The notes beneath the pieces are model-generated. The model did no database searches. It had not been told where the DNA came from and saw only the letters and a list, made by a program, of their open reading frames with translations. A stretch of 64,000 nt of DNA, from NCBI RefSeq assembly GCF_900109945.1, contig NZ_FOBX01000006.1, positions 124,001-188,000 of the forward strand, read 5' to 3'. Made by a program: the position numbers and the translations under genes. Below are positions 26,551 to 34,992 of the stretch, piece after piece (position 1 is the first letter of the stretch; the number at the start of each line of letters is the position of its first letter). The DNA is from Bradyrhizobium sp. OK095. GTDB lineage: Bacteria; Pseudomonadota; Alphaproteobacteria; Rhizobiales; Xanthobacteraceae.

Positions 26551-26590
26551 CACACGTGGTAATTTGGTGGTTCGTGGAGCAAGATAATCG

Positions 26591-26935
26591 ATGATCCCTG
26601 CGAACAAGCGCGTCAGGAAATATCGCAGCCAGGGTGGCGCGGCCGACCTCGTGCGCGTCGAAGTCCTGATTCCGCCGGCTGCACGCGATGAGGTTTTGGC
26701 GCTCGCCTCGCGCATGCGCGCGGAGCACCGGCTGACCAAAGAACTGCAATCGCTGCTCGACAGTGCACTCCGTCTCTACGGACCGCGCATTCTCGACAAT
26801 GTCGATCTCGATCGGCTTCCAGATCTGCGGTCTCGAACTGCGGTCGCCGCACGCGCCATGATCGAGCGTGGCGATGCGAGGGCTTTTGCGATGGGCAGGA
26901 AGATGCTTGACCGCGTCAGCACGACGGAGGACTGA
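26591..26935 (+). CDS. small protein, possible antitoxin of an AbiEii-type module
   Basis: A 114-residue basic protein. The segment V-R-V-E-V-L-I-P-P-A-A-R-D-E-V-L-A-L-A-S-R-M-R (about 23-45) has the strand-helix-helix look of ribbon-helix-helix DNA-binding proteins, and the remainder is helical and charged. Its stop is one base before the start of the AbiEii-like gene, with GGAGG inside its own last codons, so translation of the two is tightly coupled. Position and size suit an antitoxin or autoregulator. I cannot assign a known antitoxin family, so that role is inference. Confidence 0.65.
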   Translation: MIPANKRVRKYRSQGGAADLVRVEVLIPPAARDEVLALASRMRAEHRLTKELQSLLDSALRLYGPRILDNVDLDRLPDLRSRTAVAARAMIERGDARAFAMGRKMLDRVSTTED

Positions 26936-26936
26936 G

Positions 26937-27758
26937 ATGGCCCTCAGCAAATTGCAGAGCGACATTCTGAGACTTCTCGCGGGAAATCGCTCGGACAGCA
27001 GCTATCTTGCCGGCGGCCTGATGCTCAACAAGGACTGGGAGCGACGATCCGACGACATCGACATCTTCCACGACACCGACGAAGAGGTGACCGAGAGCGC
27101 AATGGCTGATCTCGCCGTCCTCGATGCCGCCGGCTTCAAGACGCATCGCGACTACATCATCTATGGCTGCGTCGATGCGACAATCTCGCGCGCTTCCGAA
27201 ACGACGATCATCCAGTGGTTTGCGGAGACGCGGCTTCGGTTCTTTCCGCTCGTGAAGGACGAGCAATGGGGCGCGCGGCTGCATCAGGCAGACCTGGCCA
27301 TCAACAAGGTGCTGGCCGGCGCGGGCCGCTCGAAGGCACGCGACGTTGCCGACCTCGTCGCCATCGGTCGCGATTATTGTCCGCTCGGACCGCTCGTGCT
27401 CGCAGCGGCCGGCAAGCCGCCGAATTTCTCTCCAGGCCGAACCATCGATGAAATTCGCCGTCATGCCCTGTCGATTCCGGCCGAGGAGTTCGCCGCGGTG
27501 AAAGGCCTGCCGTTCGAATGGTCGGCGGCCTTCATTCGCGACGAGGTGCTTCGTCTGATCGAAGCCGCGGATCGCTACGTGATGAGTGCGCCGCCCGAAT
27601 TGACGGGAATACTCGCCGTCGACAAGGAGGGCGTGCCGATCGAGATGTCGGACTCAAATCGCGCGGATGTAATCCTGCGAAAGGCAACCGCGGAGCCCGA
27701 GGTGATGCCTGTGCCAGTCGATTTCAACGCGGTTGGCTGGACATCGGATCGTCCATAA
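26937..27758 (+). CDS. AbiEii-like nucleotidyltransferase-fold protein
   Basis: A 273-residue protein. Residues 20-40 (Y-L-A-G-G-L-M-L-N-K-D-W-E-R-R-S-D-D-I-D-I-F) carry the G-G...R-x-S-x-D-I-D motif of DNA polymerase beta-fold nucleotidyltransferases. Near residues 118-145, A-D-L-A-I-N-K-V-L-A-G and R-S-K-A-R-D-V-A-D-L match the L-x-x-N-K...R...R-D-x-x-D-L signature of AbiEii/MenT-type toxins. Both aspartates of the catalytic D-x-D are present. AbiEii toxins are GTP-dependent nucleotidyltransferases of abortive-infection or type IV toxin-antitoxin systems. The partner here is not the usual AbiEi. Confidence 0.75.
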   Translation: MALSKLQSDILRLLAGNRSDSSYLAGGLMLNKDWERRSDDIDIFHDTDEEVTESAMADLAVLDAAGFKTHRDYIIYGCVDATISRASETTIIQWFAETRLRFFPLVKDEQWGARLHQADLAINKVLAGAGRSKARDVADLVAIGRDYCPLGPLVLAAAGKPPNFSPGRTIDEIRRHALSIPAEEFAAVKGLPFEWSAAFIRDEVLRLIEAADRYVMSAPPELTGILAVDKEGVPIEMSDSNRADVILRKATAEPEVMPVPVDFNAVGWTSDRP

Positions 27759-27826
27759 TTCGAGTGCTACCACCGTAACCGTTAGGCCATGGACGAACGC
27801 CAAATCATCCATCATTGTGTTCCCGT

Positions 27827-27845
27827 TCGACCGGCGATCGGTCGA
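27827..27845. promoter_or_regulatory. 7-bp inverted repeat upstream of the acyl-CoA synthetase
   Basis: TCGACCG-GCGAT-CGGTCGA is a perfect dyad 69 bp before the acyl-CoA synthetase start. It could be an operator or a leader hairpin. No regulator gene is adjacent. Confidence 0.35.
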
Positions 27846-27913
27846 GGCCCCGCCAAACCAAAATGTCAAAAGACAGGGGGCGGGGACATGCATCTGAGGG
27901 AGGACGGAATTCC

Positions 27914-29821
27914 ATGGCGGGCATCCACGCGCTCGATCGGTTCATCGGCAGCGACTATCCGGAGCTTTCGACGGACGCGGAGGTTCAGGCCTTCGAGCAG
28001 GTCCCTTACGCCGACCGCGTCGCGGCCGAGAGCACCTATGATGCCATCAGGCTCGGTGCTGCGCGCAATCCCGACGGGGCCGCGATCCAGTTCCTGCAAA
28101 ATGCCGATCCCGCCGACGCGCCGCTGGTGGTGACGCACCGCGATTTCATCGCGCGCGTCACGCAGGCTGCCAACATGTTTCACGCCCTCGGCGTCGAGAA
28201 GGGCGACGTCATCAGCTTCATGCTGCCGCTGGTGCCCGATGCCTTCGTGACGCTGTTCGGGGCCGAGACCGCCGGCATCGCCAATCCCGTCAATCCGCTG
28301 CTGGAGCCGCACCAGATCGCCGAGATCCTGGAAGCCGCGAACACGAAGATCCTGGTGGCGCTCGGGCCGATGCCCGGCACCGACATCTGGCAGAAGGTCG
28401 AGCAGATCCGCCCGCAGCTGAAGCATCTCAAGGCAATTGTGCAGGTGTTCGGCGGCGGCGACCCCGCCAACGGCATCTATGCCTTCAACGACCTGATCAA
28501 GCAGCAGCCCTCCGACCGGCTCATCAGCGGGCGGAAGATTTCGGGGAGCGACATCGCCGCCTATTTCCACACCGGCGGCACCACCGGCACGCCAAAGCTG
28601 GTGCGGCATACTCACACCAATCAGGTCTATCAGGCCTGGGCGCTCAATCTGCTGCTGAAGTCGAAGCCCGGCGCCAACATGCTGTTCGGCATGCCGCTGT
28701 TTCATGTTGGGGGATCGCTGACCCAGGTGCTGCTGACGTTGTCGGCCGGCGGTTCGCTGGTCGTGCTGTCGCCGAGCGGCTGGCGCAATCCGAATGCGGT
28801 GAAGAACATCTGGACGCTGGTCGAGCGCTTCAAGCCCGAAGCGCTGTCGAGTGTGCCGACCGTGCTGGCCGCCACGCTCGGCGTGCCCACGGGCAATGCC
28901 GATATCTCCAGCCTGAAATATGCGGCAGGTGGCGGCTCAGCGATCCCGGTCGCGGTGGGCTCGGCGATCCAGGAGAAGCTCAAGCTGCCGGTGGTCGAGG
29001 TCTACGGCATGACCGAGACCTCGAGCGTGCACACGCTGGCCTATCCGTCACGGCCGATCCGGCTCGGCTCGGTCGGTCTGCCCATGCCTTATGCGCGCGT
29101 GCGCATCGTGCAGCTCGATGCCGACGGCCGCCTGATCCGCGACTGCAAGCCGGACGAGATCGGCGTCGTCATCATGGCGGGCCCCGGCGTGTTCGGCGGC
29201 TATCTCAACGACGCCCACAACAAGGGCGCCTTCGTCGACGAGGTCTGGGTCAATTCCGGCGACCTCGGGCGGCTCGATGCCGACGGCTATCTCTGGATCA
29301 CCGGCCGCGCCAAGGACCTCGTGATCCGCGGCGGCCACAACATCGACCCGGCGCCGATCGAGGAGATCATGTTCCAGCATCCGGCCGTCGGCTTTGCTGC
29401 GGTGGTCGGCCAGCCCGACGCCTATGCGGGCGAATTGCCGGTGGGCTATGTGCAACTCAAGCCCGGCGCGACCGTCGAGCCGGGCGAGCTCGAGTCATGG
29501 GTGCGCGAGCGCACGCCGGAGCGCGCTGCCGTTCCGGTGCAGGTCATTCCGATCGACCCAATGCCGGTGACCGGCGTCGGCAAAGTGTTCAAGCCGCAAT
29601 TGCGTTGGGATGCCGCGCAGCGCGTGTTCATGAAAGTGCTCGCACCGCTCGTCGATCGCGGCATCGACTGCAAGGTCAAGGTCGGCGCCCACGGCAGCCA
29701 CGGCTCGATCGCCACGGTGACGCTTGCGGGCCTGCCGGCGGACCAGCGCGAGGTCGTTGCCGGCGAGGTGCACACGCTGCTCGCGCCGTTCGTGATGCGG
29801 CATGAGGTGGTGCAGGCGTAA
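27914..29821 (+). CDS. AMP-binding acyl-CoA synthetase
   Basis: A 635-residue ANL-superfamily enzyme. The P-loop is H-T-G-G-T-T-G-T-P-K-L-V, the A4-A5 region is V-Y-G-M-T-E-T-S-S, and the hinge reads G-D-L-G-R-L-D-A-D-G-Y-L then G-R-A-K-D-L-V-I-R-G-G-H-N-I. The catalytic C-terminal Lys appears in V-T-G-V-G-K-V-F-K-P. It activates a fatty or aryl acid to the acyl-CoA with ATP. GGAGGA before the ATG at 27914 fixes the start. About 60 residues after the Lys (V-D-R-G-I-D-C-K-V-K-V onward) extend beyond the usual end and look like a small extra domain. Confidence 0.92.
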   Translation: MAGIHALDRFIGSDYPELSTDAEVQAFEQVPYADRVAAESTYDAIRLGAARNPDGAAIQFLQNADPADAPLVVTHRDFIARVTQAANMFHALGVEKGDVISFMLPLVPDAFVTLFGAETAGIANPVNPLLEPHQIAEILEAANTKILVALGPMPGTDIWQKVEQIRPQLKHLKAIVQVFGGGDPANGIYAFNDLIKQQPSDRLISGRKISGSDIAAYFHTGGTTGTPKLVRHTHTNQVYQAWALNLLLKSKPGANMLFGMPLFHVGGSLTQVLLTLSAGGSLVVLSPSGWRNPNAVKNIWTLVERFKPEALSSVPTVLAATLGVPTGNADISSLKYAAGGGSAIPVAVGSAIQEKLKLPVVEVYGMTETSSVHTLAYPSRPIRLGSVGLPMPYARVRIVQLDADGRLIRDCKPDEIGVVIMAGPGVFGGYLNDAHNKGAFVDEVWVNSGDLGRLDADGYLWITGRAKDLVIRGGHNIDPAPIEEIMFQHPAVGFAAVVGQPDAYAGELPVGYVQLKPGATVEPGELESWVRERTPERAAVPVQVIPIDPMPVTGVGKVFKPQLRWDAAQRVFMKVLAPLVDRGIDCKVKVGAHGSHGSIATVTLAGLPADQREVVAGEVHTLLAPFVMRHEVVQA

Positions 29822-29902
29822 CGGCAAAGCAGCAGCGGGTGTCGGCCTCATATCGTCAGGAGAGCGACGCTTCGCCGCACGATCAGGAAGCCCATTCAAA
29901 CG

Positions 29903-29950
29903 CCTGTGTGACTGATGTCACACAGGGAAAAGTTGGCAATCGGGTATGCT
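29903..29950 (+). promoter_or_regulatory. CRP-type palindrome and -10 element upstream of the caspase-like gene
   Basis: CCTGTGTGAC-TGAT-GTCACACAGG (29903-29926) is a 10-bp inverted repeat containing TGTGA-N6-TCACA, the exact CRP half-site pattern. A -10-like TATGCT is at 29945-29950. With a start near 29957 the palindrome is centred close to -41.5, the class II activator position. The leader to the GTG start would be about 33 bases. Confidence 0.6.
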
Positions 29951-29989
29951 ACCGAATAGTCTCATGGAATTGCATCCGGGGGGACGCAC

Positions 29990-31834
29990 GTGATTCCGCT
30001 TCGGCTATTTGCTTTGTTGATATTTGCGATGGGTTTTGCCTGCGGACCGGCGCATGCGGACCGGCGGGTCGCGCTCGTGATCGGCAACTCCGCCTACAAG
30101 AGCGCGCCCAAGCTCGGCAATCCCGTCAACGATGCCACGCTGGTCGGCGGGATGTTCAAGAAGGCCGGCTTCGATAGTGTCGACGTCAGGCTGGATCTCA
30201 GTGCCAGCGAGATGCGGCGCATGCTGCGCGAGTTTGCCGGCAGAACGCGCGACGCGGACATGGCGGTGATCTATTACGCCGGCCACGGCATCGAGCTCGA
30301 CGGCACCAATTATCTGATTCCGACCGACGCCACGCTGGAGACGGACGGCGACGTTCTCGACGAGACCATCCCGGTCGAGCGGGCGCTGTTCGCGGTCGAG
30401 CCGGCCAAGCAGCTGCGCCTGATCATTCTGGACGCCTGCCGCGACAACCCCTTCTCGAAGACGATGAAGCGCACGCTGGCTTCGCGCGCGATCGGGCGAG
30501 GCCTCGCCAAGGTCGAGCCGACCAGCCCCAACACCATGATCGCCTTCGCGGCGAAGGCGGGCTCGACCGCATCCGACGGCGATTCCAAAAACAGCCCGTT
30601 CGCGGTCGCTCTGGTCGAGCACCTGCCGAAGCCTGGACTCGATCTGCGCAAGGCCTTCGGCTTCGTGCGCGACGACGTGCTCAAGAGCACAAACAACAAG
30701 CAGGAGCCCTTCGTCTACGGTTCGCTCGGCGGCGACGACGTGGCGCTGGTCCCTGCCAAGCCCGTCGTGTCCGGTCCCCAGGCCAATCCTCAGGACAGCG
30801 TCCGGCGTGACTATGAGCTGGCACTGCAGCTTGCCACGCGCGACGGGTGGGAGGCATTTCTGGCGCAATATTCGGAGGGCTTCTACGCCAACCTGGCCAA
30901 AGGTCAGCTGAACAAGATCGCCGCCGAAGAGACGCGCGCGGCGGCCGAGCAAAAGGCCAAAGCGGCCGAGCAGGAGAAGGCAAGGCTCATCTCCGAGCGC
31001 GCCCAGAAGGCTGAGCAGGACAAGGCTGCAGCGGCTGCCAAGTCCGCCGAAGAAGCGCGGATTGCGGCCGAGAAGCAAAAGCAGATCGAGCAGGCGAGGA
31101 CTGAGGCGGCCGAGCAGCAGCGCAAGGTGGCGGAGGCTGCGGCTGCGAAAGCGCTCGCCGAAAAGCAGGCGGCGGAGAAGGCCAAGGCTGAGCTTGCCGC
31201 CAAGCAAGCCGCGGAGAAGGCGGAGCAGGCCGCAAAGCCGGCCGCCGATCGGCAGATACCTGAGGCCGAGAACCAGAAAGTCGCCGCCCTTTCGCCTGCG
31301 CCGACGTCCACATTATCCGCGGCCGATCTGGCAAAATCTGTGCAGGGCGAATTGCGGCGCGTCGGCTGCCTGTCCGCTGCTGCCGATGGCGACTGGAGCG
31401 CCGCGTCGCAGCGCTCGCTGACGCTGTTCAACAAATACGCAGGCACCCAGTTCGACGTGAAGCTCGCGAGCGTCGACGCGCTCGATGCGCTGAAGGCGAA
31501 ACCGGGACGGGTCTGCCCGCTCGTCTGCAATTTCGGCTTCAAGGCCGACGGCGATCAATGCGCGAAGATCGCCTGCCGCGCCGGCTATCGCGTCGGTGAC
31601 GACAACGAGTGCGAGAAGGCTCAGGAGAAGAAGCCAGTCGCGACGCGTGAGGATTCAAGGAGGCGGGACCAGGATCGCAAAGACGCGGAATCGACGGCAC
31701 CCAAAGCGCAGTCATCTGGGCAAATGATCTGCAACAACGCGGGTTGCAGGCCGATTGCCAAGGGATGCCGACTCGGCACGACCAATCATCCTTCGAATCC
31801 CGCCTTCAAGTTGCCAGCCGAAATATGCAACTGA
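29990..31834 (+). CDS. secreted caspase-like (C14) protein with coiled-coil middle region
   Basis: A 614-residue exported protein: signal peptide 1-23, caspase-like p20 domain about 25-260 with catalytic His99 in Y-Y-A-G-H-G and Cys150 in L-D-A-C-R-D-N, then an Ala/Lys/Glu-rich coiled coil (about 300-420). The C-terminal part has several cysteines (R-V-G-C-L-S; G-R-V-C-P-L-V-C-N-F-G-F) and may form a small disulfide domain. Start is GTG at 29990 after GGGGGGAC. Such metacaspase-like proteins are common in rhizobia, and their targets are unknown. A CRP-type site lies upstream. Confidence 0.87.
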   Translation: MIPLRLFALLIFAMGFACGPAHADRRVALVIGNSAYKSAPKLGNPVNDATLVGGMFKKAGFDSVDVRLDLSASEMRRMLREFAGRTRDADMAVIYYAGHGIELDGTNYLIPTDATLETDGDVLDETIPVERALFAVEPAKQLRLIILDACRDNPFSKTMKRTLASRAIGRGLAKVEPTSPNTMIAFAAKAGSTASDGDSKNSPFAVALVEHLPKPGLDLRKAFGFVRDDVLKSTNNKQEPFVYGSLGGDDVALVPAKPVVSGPQANPQDSVRRDYELALQLATRDGWEAFLAQYSEGFYANLAKGQLNKIAAEETRAAAEQKAKAAEQEKARLISERAQKAEQDKAAAAAKSAEEARIAAEKQKQIEQARTEAAEQQRKVAEAAAAKALAEKQAAEKAKAELAAKQAAEKAEQAAKPAADRQIPEAENQKVAALSPAPTSTLSAADLAKSVQGELRRVGCLSAAADGDWSAASQRSLTLFNKYAGTQFDVKLASVDALDALKAKPGRVCPLVCNFGFKADGDQCAKIACRAGYRVGDDNECEKAQEKKPVATREDSRRRDQDRKDAESTAPKAQSSGQMICNNAGCRPIAKGCRLGTTNHPSNPAFKLPAEICN

Positions 31835-31905
31835 CGCGGACGACGCGAGGCTTGCGCGCCTCGCCACAAGCGAGCATCATCCCCCAAAAAATGGGGGGAA
31901 AATCG

Positions 31906-33231
31906 ATGCGTCAACTCTCTCGCCGCCGTCACCTTCAGCAATTGTCGGGCGCGCTCGGGGCCGCCGCGCTGTCCGCATGGTCGAGGCCGGCATCCGCTTC
32001 GGAGGCGGACATTCCGCCCGAGGGCATCGGCAAGGGCATCAAGCACATCTCCTACAGCGACATCGGCGGCCGGCCCGACAGCGTGCAGGTGATGTTCAAC
32101 CGGCAGCATATCTATGTCGGGCACATGTTCAGCGACGGCGTGACGATCCTGGATGCGTCCGATCCGCGTGCGCTGAAGCCGGTCAATTTCTTCACCGCGG
32201 GGCAATACACCCGCACCCACCATTTGCAGGTGGCGGAAGATATGCTGCTGCTTGCGAACGGCGCCAACATCGTCGCGATGCAGTCCTACGACAACATGCG
32301 CGGCTATTTCGAGAACACGCTGGTCGACAGCATTACCAAGGCCAAGAAATTCCGCTCCGGCCTTTCGATCCACGACATCTCGAAACCCGGTGAGATGCGC
32401 GAGATCGCGTTCCTCGAAATGCCCGGCTTCGGCATCAACCGTCTGTGGTGGCCGGGTGGCCGCTATGCCTATGTGTCGGCCCATCTCGACGGATTCACCG
32501 ACCACATCCTTTGCGTGGTCGATCTCAAGACCATCACCAAGCCGGAGATCGTCGCGAAATGGTGGCTGCCGGGCATGAACCGCGCGGCCGGCGAGCCGGC
32601 GACGCCGAAGGGCAAGCGCTTCGCGCTGCATCACATGATCACGGCGGGCGATCGCGGCTATGCCGCCTGGCGTGACGGCGGCTTCACCATCCACGACATC
32701 AGCGATCCCACCAATCCAAAACTGCTGTCCCACATCAACTGGTCGCCACCCTTCGCCGGTGGCACGCATACGCCATTGCCGCTGCCGAAGCGTCAGCTCG
32801 CAATCGTCGCGGATGAAGCGAACGCGGACCAATGCGCCAAGGGCCTGTTCCATACCTTCGTGCTCGATGTGCGCGCGCCGCAAAATCCGGTGCCGATCGC
32901 AACCCTGCCGACGCCGCGCGATCGTGACTTCTGCACCAACGGCACCTTCGGTCCGCATAATCTGCACGAGAACCGCCCGGGCGCGTTCCAGAGCGAGGAC
33001 ACGATTTTCGCGACCTACAACAATGCCGGCGTCAGGGTGTTCGACATCAAGGACGCTTTTGCGCCGAAGGAGATCGCGTACTGGGTGCCGCCGATACCAA
33101 AGAAGCTGATCGATCCCCGTCCGAACGTCGCGCTCGCGGCAAAAACCTGTGACGCCTATGTTCGGCCTGACGGGCTGATGTTTGTGTCCGACTGGAACGC
33201 CGGCATGCACGTGCTGCAATATCAGGGATGA
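31906..33231 (+). CDS. LVIVD-repeat exported protein
   Basis: A 441-residue protein with an N-terminal leader (S-R-R-R-H-L-Q-Q-L then A-L-G-A-A-A-L-S) that could be a Tat signal. The body is a beta-propeller-like set of LVIVD-type repeats: V-T-I-L-D-A-S-D-P, L-S-I-H-D-I-S-K-P, F-T-I-H-D-I-S-D-P, V-R-V-F-D-I-K-D. GGGGGGAAAA precedes the ATG at 31906; the frame upstream overlaps the caspase-like gene. Function of this family is not established; export under Tat would suggest a folded, possibly metal-binding periplasmic protein. Confidence 0.82.
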   Translation: MRQLSRRRHLQQLSGALGAAALSAWSRPASASEADIPPEGIGKGIKHISYSDIGGRPDSVQVMFNRQHIYVGHMFSDGVTILDASDPRALKPVNFFTAGQYTRTHHLQVAEDMLLLANGANIVAMQSYDNMRGYFENTLVDSITKAKKFRSGLSIHDISKPGEMREIAFLEMPGFGINRLWWPGGRYAYVSAHLDGFTDHILCVVDLKTITKPEIVAKWWLPGMNRAAGEPATPKGKRFALHHMITAGDRGYAAWRDGGFTIHDISDPTNPKLLSHINWSPPFAGGTHTPLPLPKRQLAIVADEANADQCAKGLFHTFVLDVRAPQNPVPIATLPTPRDRDFCTNGTFGPHNLHENRPGAFQSEDTIFATYNNAGVRVFDIKDAFAPKEIAYWVPPIPKKLIDPRPNVALAAKTCDAYVRPDGLMFVSDWNAGMHVLQYQG

Positions 33232-33236
33232 CGGTG

Positions 33237-33328
33237 CCGTAGCCCGGATGAGCGCAGCGATATCCGGGACAGTGTCGGGATCGGGCATAGAGCGGTCCCG
33301 GGTGTCGCTACGCTCACCCGGGCTACGG
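33237..33328. repeat. palindromic intergenic repeat (GTAGCCCGGATGAGCGCAGC type)
   Basis: CCGTAGCCCGGATGAGCG at the left and CGCTCACCCGGGCTACGG at the right are reverse complements with few mismatches, and the inner TATCCGGGAC and GTCCCGGGTG also pair. It fills the gap between convergent LVIVD and amidohydrolase genes. I recognise the GTAGCCCGGATGAGCGCAGC start as a dispersed Bradyrhizobium repeat. Confidence 0.85.
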
Positions 33329-33345
33329 CAGCTGCGTGCGCGATC

Positions 33346-34518
33346 CTACCCCGCCGGCATCCGCGTCTCGACCAGCCGCGCCCAGAACGACGCGCCGTGG
33401 CCCAGAATGTTGTCGTTGAAGATATAGGCCGGGTGGTGGCACTCGTTGCCGTCGCCCATGCCAACCAGGATCATCGCGCCGGGGCGGGCTTCCAGCATGA
33501 ACGAAAAATCCTCGGCGCCCATCATGGGGATGAACTTGTCGTTGACGCGCTCGGTGCCGACGATGTCGCGGGCGATGTCGGCGGCAAGGCCGGCTTCGCG
33601 CGCATGGTTCATCGTCACCGGATACATCCGTGTGTATTTCGTCTCCGCCGAGCCGCCATAGGCGCGGGCGATGCTGTCGGCGACCTCAGTGATGCGGCGC
33701 TCGACCAGATCACGCACTTCAGGATCGAGCGTGCGTACGGTGCCGCCGAGCTCGGCGATCTCGGGGATGATGTTGAAGGCGGTGCCGGAGTGGAACTGCG
33801 TGATCGAGATGACCGCCGATTTCAGCGGATCGACGTTGCGCGCGACGATCGATTGCAGCGCGTTGACGATCTGCGAGCCGATCAGCACGCTGTCGACGGA
33901 TTTGTGCGGACCCGCACCGGCGTGGCCGCCCTTGCCGTGAACGATGATCTGGATGTTGTCGGAGGAGGCGAGCATCGCGCCGGGCGTGGTTGCGAAATGG
34001 CCTTCGGGCAGGCCGGGCATGTTGTGCATGCCGTAGACCTCCTGGATGTTCCAGCGCGTCATCAGGCCGTCCTCGACCATGGCCTTGCCACCGCCGCCGC
34101 CTTCCTCTGCGGGCTGGAAGATCACGACCGCAGTGCCGTCGAAGTTGCGCGTCTCGGCGAGATATTTGGCGGCGCCGAGCAGCATGGCCGTGTGGCCGTC
34201 ATGGCCGCAGGCGTGCATCTTGCCGGGGACTTTTGAGGCGTAGGCGACGCCCGACGTCTCCATGATCGGCAGCGCGTCCATGTCGGCGCGGAGTCCAACG
34301 GTCTTGCCGGAGGCCGATTTGCGGCCGCGGATCACGCCGACCACGCCGGTGCGGCCGATGCCCGTCACCACCTCGTCGCAGCCGAATTCGCGCAAGCGGT
34401 CTGCAACGATGCCGGCGGTGCGGTGGACCTCGTAGAGCAGCTCCGGGTTCTCGTGGAAGTCATGGCGCCAGGCCGCCATTTCGTCGGAGAGGGCGGCGAT
34501 ACGGTTGACGATGGGCAT
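33346..34518 (-). CDS. M20-family amidohydrolase (aminoacylase/hippurate hydrolase type)
   Basis: A 390-residue zinc peptidase of the M20D type. Metal-binding motifs are M-H-A-C-G-H-D-G-H-T, P-A-E-E-G-G-G-G-G, and the terminal M-G-A-E-D-F-S-F-M. The lid domain (V-H-G-K-G-G-H-A-G) is intact. Enzymes like this hydrolyse N-acyl amino acids or indole-amino acid conjugates in the cytoplasm. The gene is divergent from a TetR-regulator transcript whose operator-like dyads begin about 150 bp upstream of this start, so TetR may control both. Confidence 0.93.
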   Translation of the reverse strand: MPIVNRIAALSDEMAAWRHDFHENPELLYEVHRTAGIVADRLREFGCDEVVTGIGRTGVVGVIRGRKSASGKTVGLRADMDALPIMETSGVAYASKVPGKMHACGHDGHTAMLLGAAKYLAETRNFDGTAVVIFQPAEEGGGGGKAMVEDGLMTRWNIQEVYGMHNMPGLPEGHFATTPGAMLASSDNIQIIVHGKGGHAGAGPHKSVDSVLIGSQIVNALQSIVARNVDPLKSAVISITQFHSGTAFNIIPEIAELGGTVRTLDPEVRDLVERRITEVADSIARAYGGSAETKYTRMYPVTMNHAREAGLAADIARDIVGTERVNDKFIPMMGAEDFSFMLEARPGAMILVGMGDGNECHHPAYIFNDNILGHGASFWARLVETRMPAG

Positions 34519-34666
34519 GGGAGGGTCCGTTTCTTATGATGAATTCGGTGGGTGGGTCAGCGTAGCGTAACCCACCGCCGTGTCACAGGAGAGCTTGTCG
34601 ATCAGGCCGGCGCGCGAAGTCGAGGGTGACCGGGGGGGCCTGCGGCCGGGGTCACAAAAATTAACT

Positions 34667-34724
34667 GTCAATCACGGATCATTGACTGACAGATATTGAA
34701 ATCTGTCAGCGGGACGTGTATATC
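34667..34724 (+). promoter_or_regulatory. promoter with overlapping TetR operator-like dyads
   Basis: Two dyads lie together: GTCAAT-N8-ATTGAC (34667-34686) and CTGACAGAT-ATTGAA-ATCTGTCAG (34686-34709). A promoter is embedded: TTGAAA (34696-34701), 17 bases, TATATC (34719-34724). The second dyad covers the -35 element, as expected for repression. This is upstream of the 33-codon ORF and tetR. The rest of the 474-bp gap 34519-34992 holds a hairpin CCCCAC-CGGA-GTGGGG (34761-34776) in the predicted leader and no other feature. Confidence 0.55.
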
Positions 34725-34803
34725 CGTTCTCGGACGCTCCGATTGGGCGTCACGTGGTCACCCCACCGGAGTGGGGACCGCGGCCGAATGGAGACTTACG
34801 ACA

Positions 34804-34905
34804 ATGACGACCGAAATCATCAATCTCACCGGGACCTTTGGGCATTGGCTCAATTTACTGGTAGCGCGCCAGATCGCGGCGCAGGCTGCAAAACTGCCTC
34901 ATTAA
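34804..34905 (+). CDS. 33-residue ORF in the tetR leader
   Basis: An ATG with GGAG 10 bases upstream opens a 33-codon frame (begins M-T-T-E-I-I-N-L-T-G and ends A-A-K-L-P-H). The middle (F-G-H-W-L-N-L-L-V-A-R-Q-I-A-A-Q) could form one amphipathic or weakly hydrophobic helix. It ends 87 bases before tetR on the likely same transcript, after a strong hairpin. It may be a small protein or a translated leader, and I do not recognise a family. Confidence 0.45.
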   Translation: MTTEIINLTGTFGHWLNLLVARQIAAQAAKLPH

Positions 34906-34992
34906 GGCGAGAGCTTTCCGAAACGACCGGTTGGGGCGCTTCGGAAGCAGCTCCATCGCCGGGTGAACCCTGAACGGGAACAAGGTGCTGGC

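Noticed and set aside
31786..33288. 500-codon antisense frame opposite the LVIVD gene
   Set aside because: Shadow of the coding strand; the LVIVD repeats on the plus strand are clear, and the antisense product matches nothing I know.
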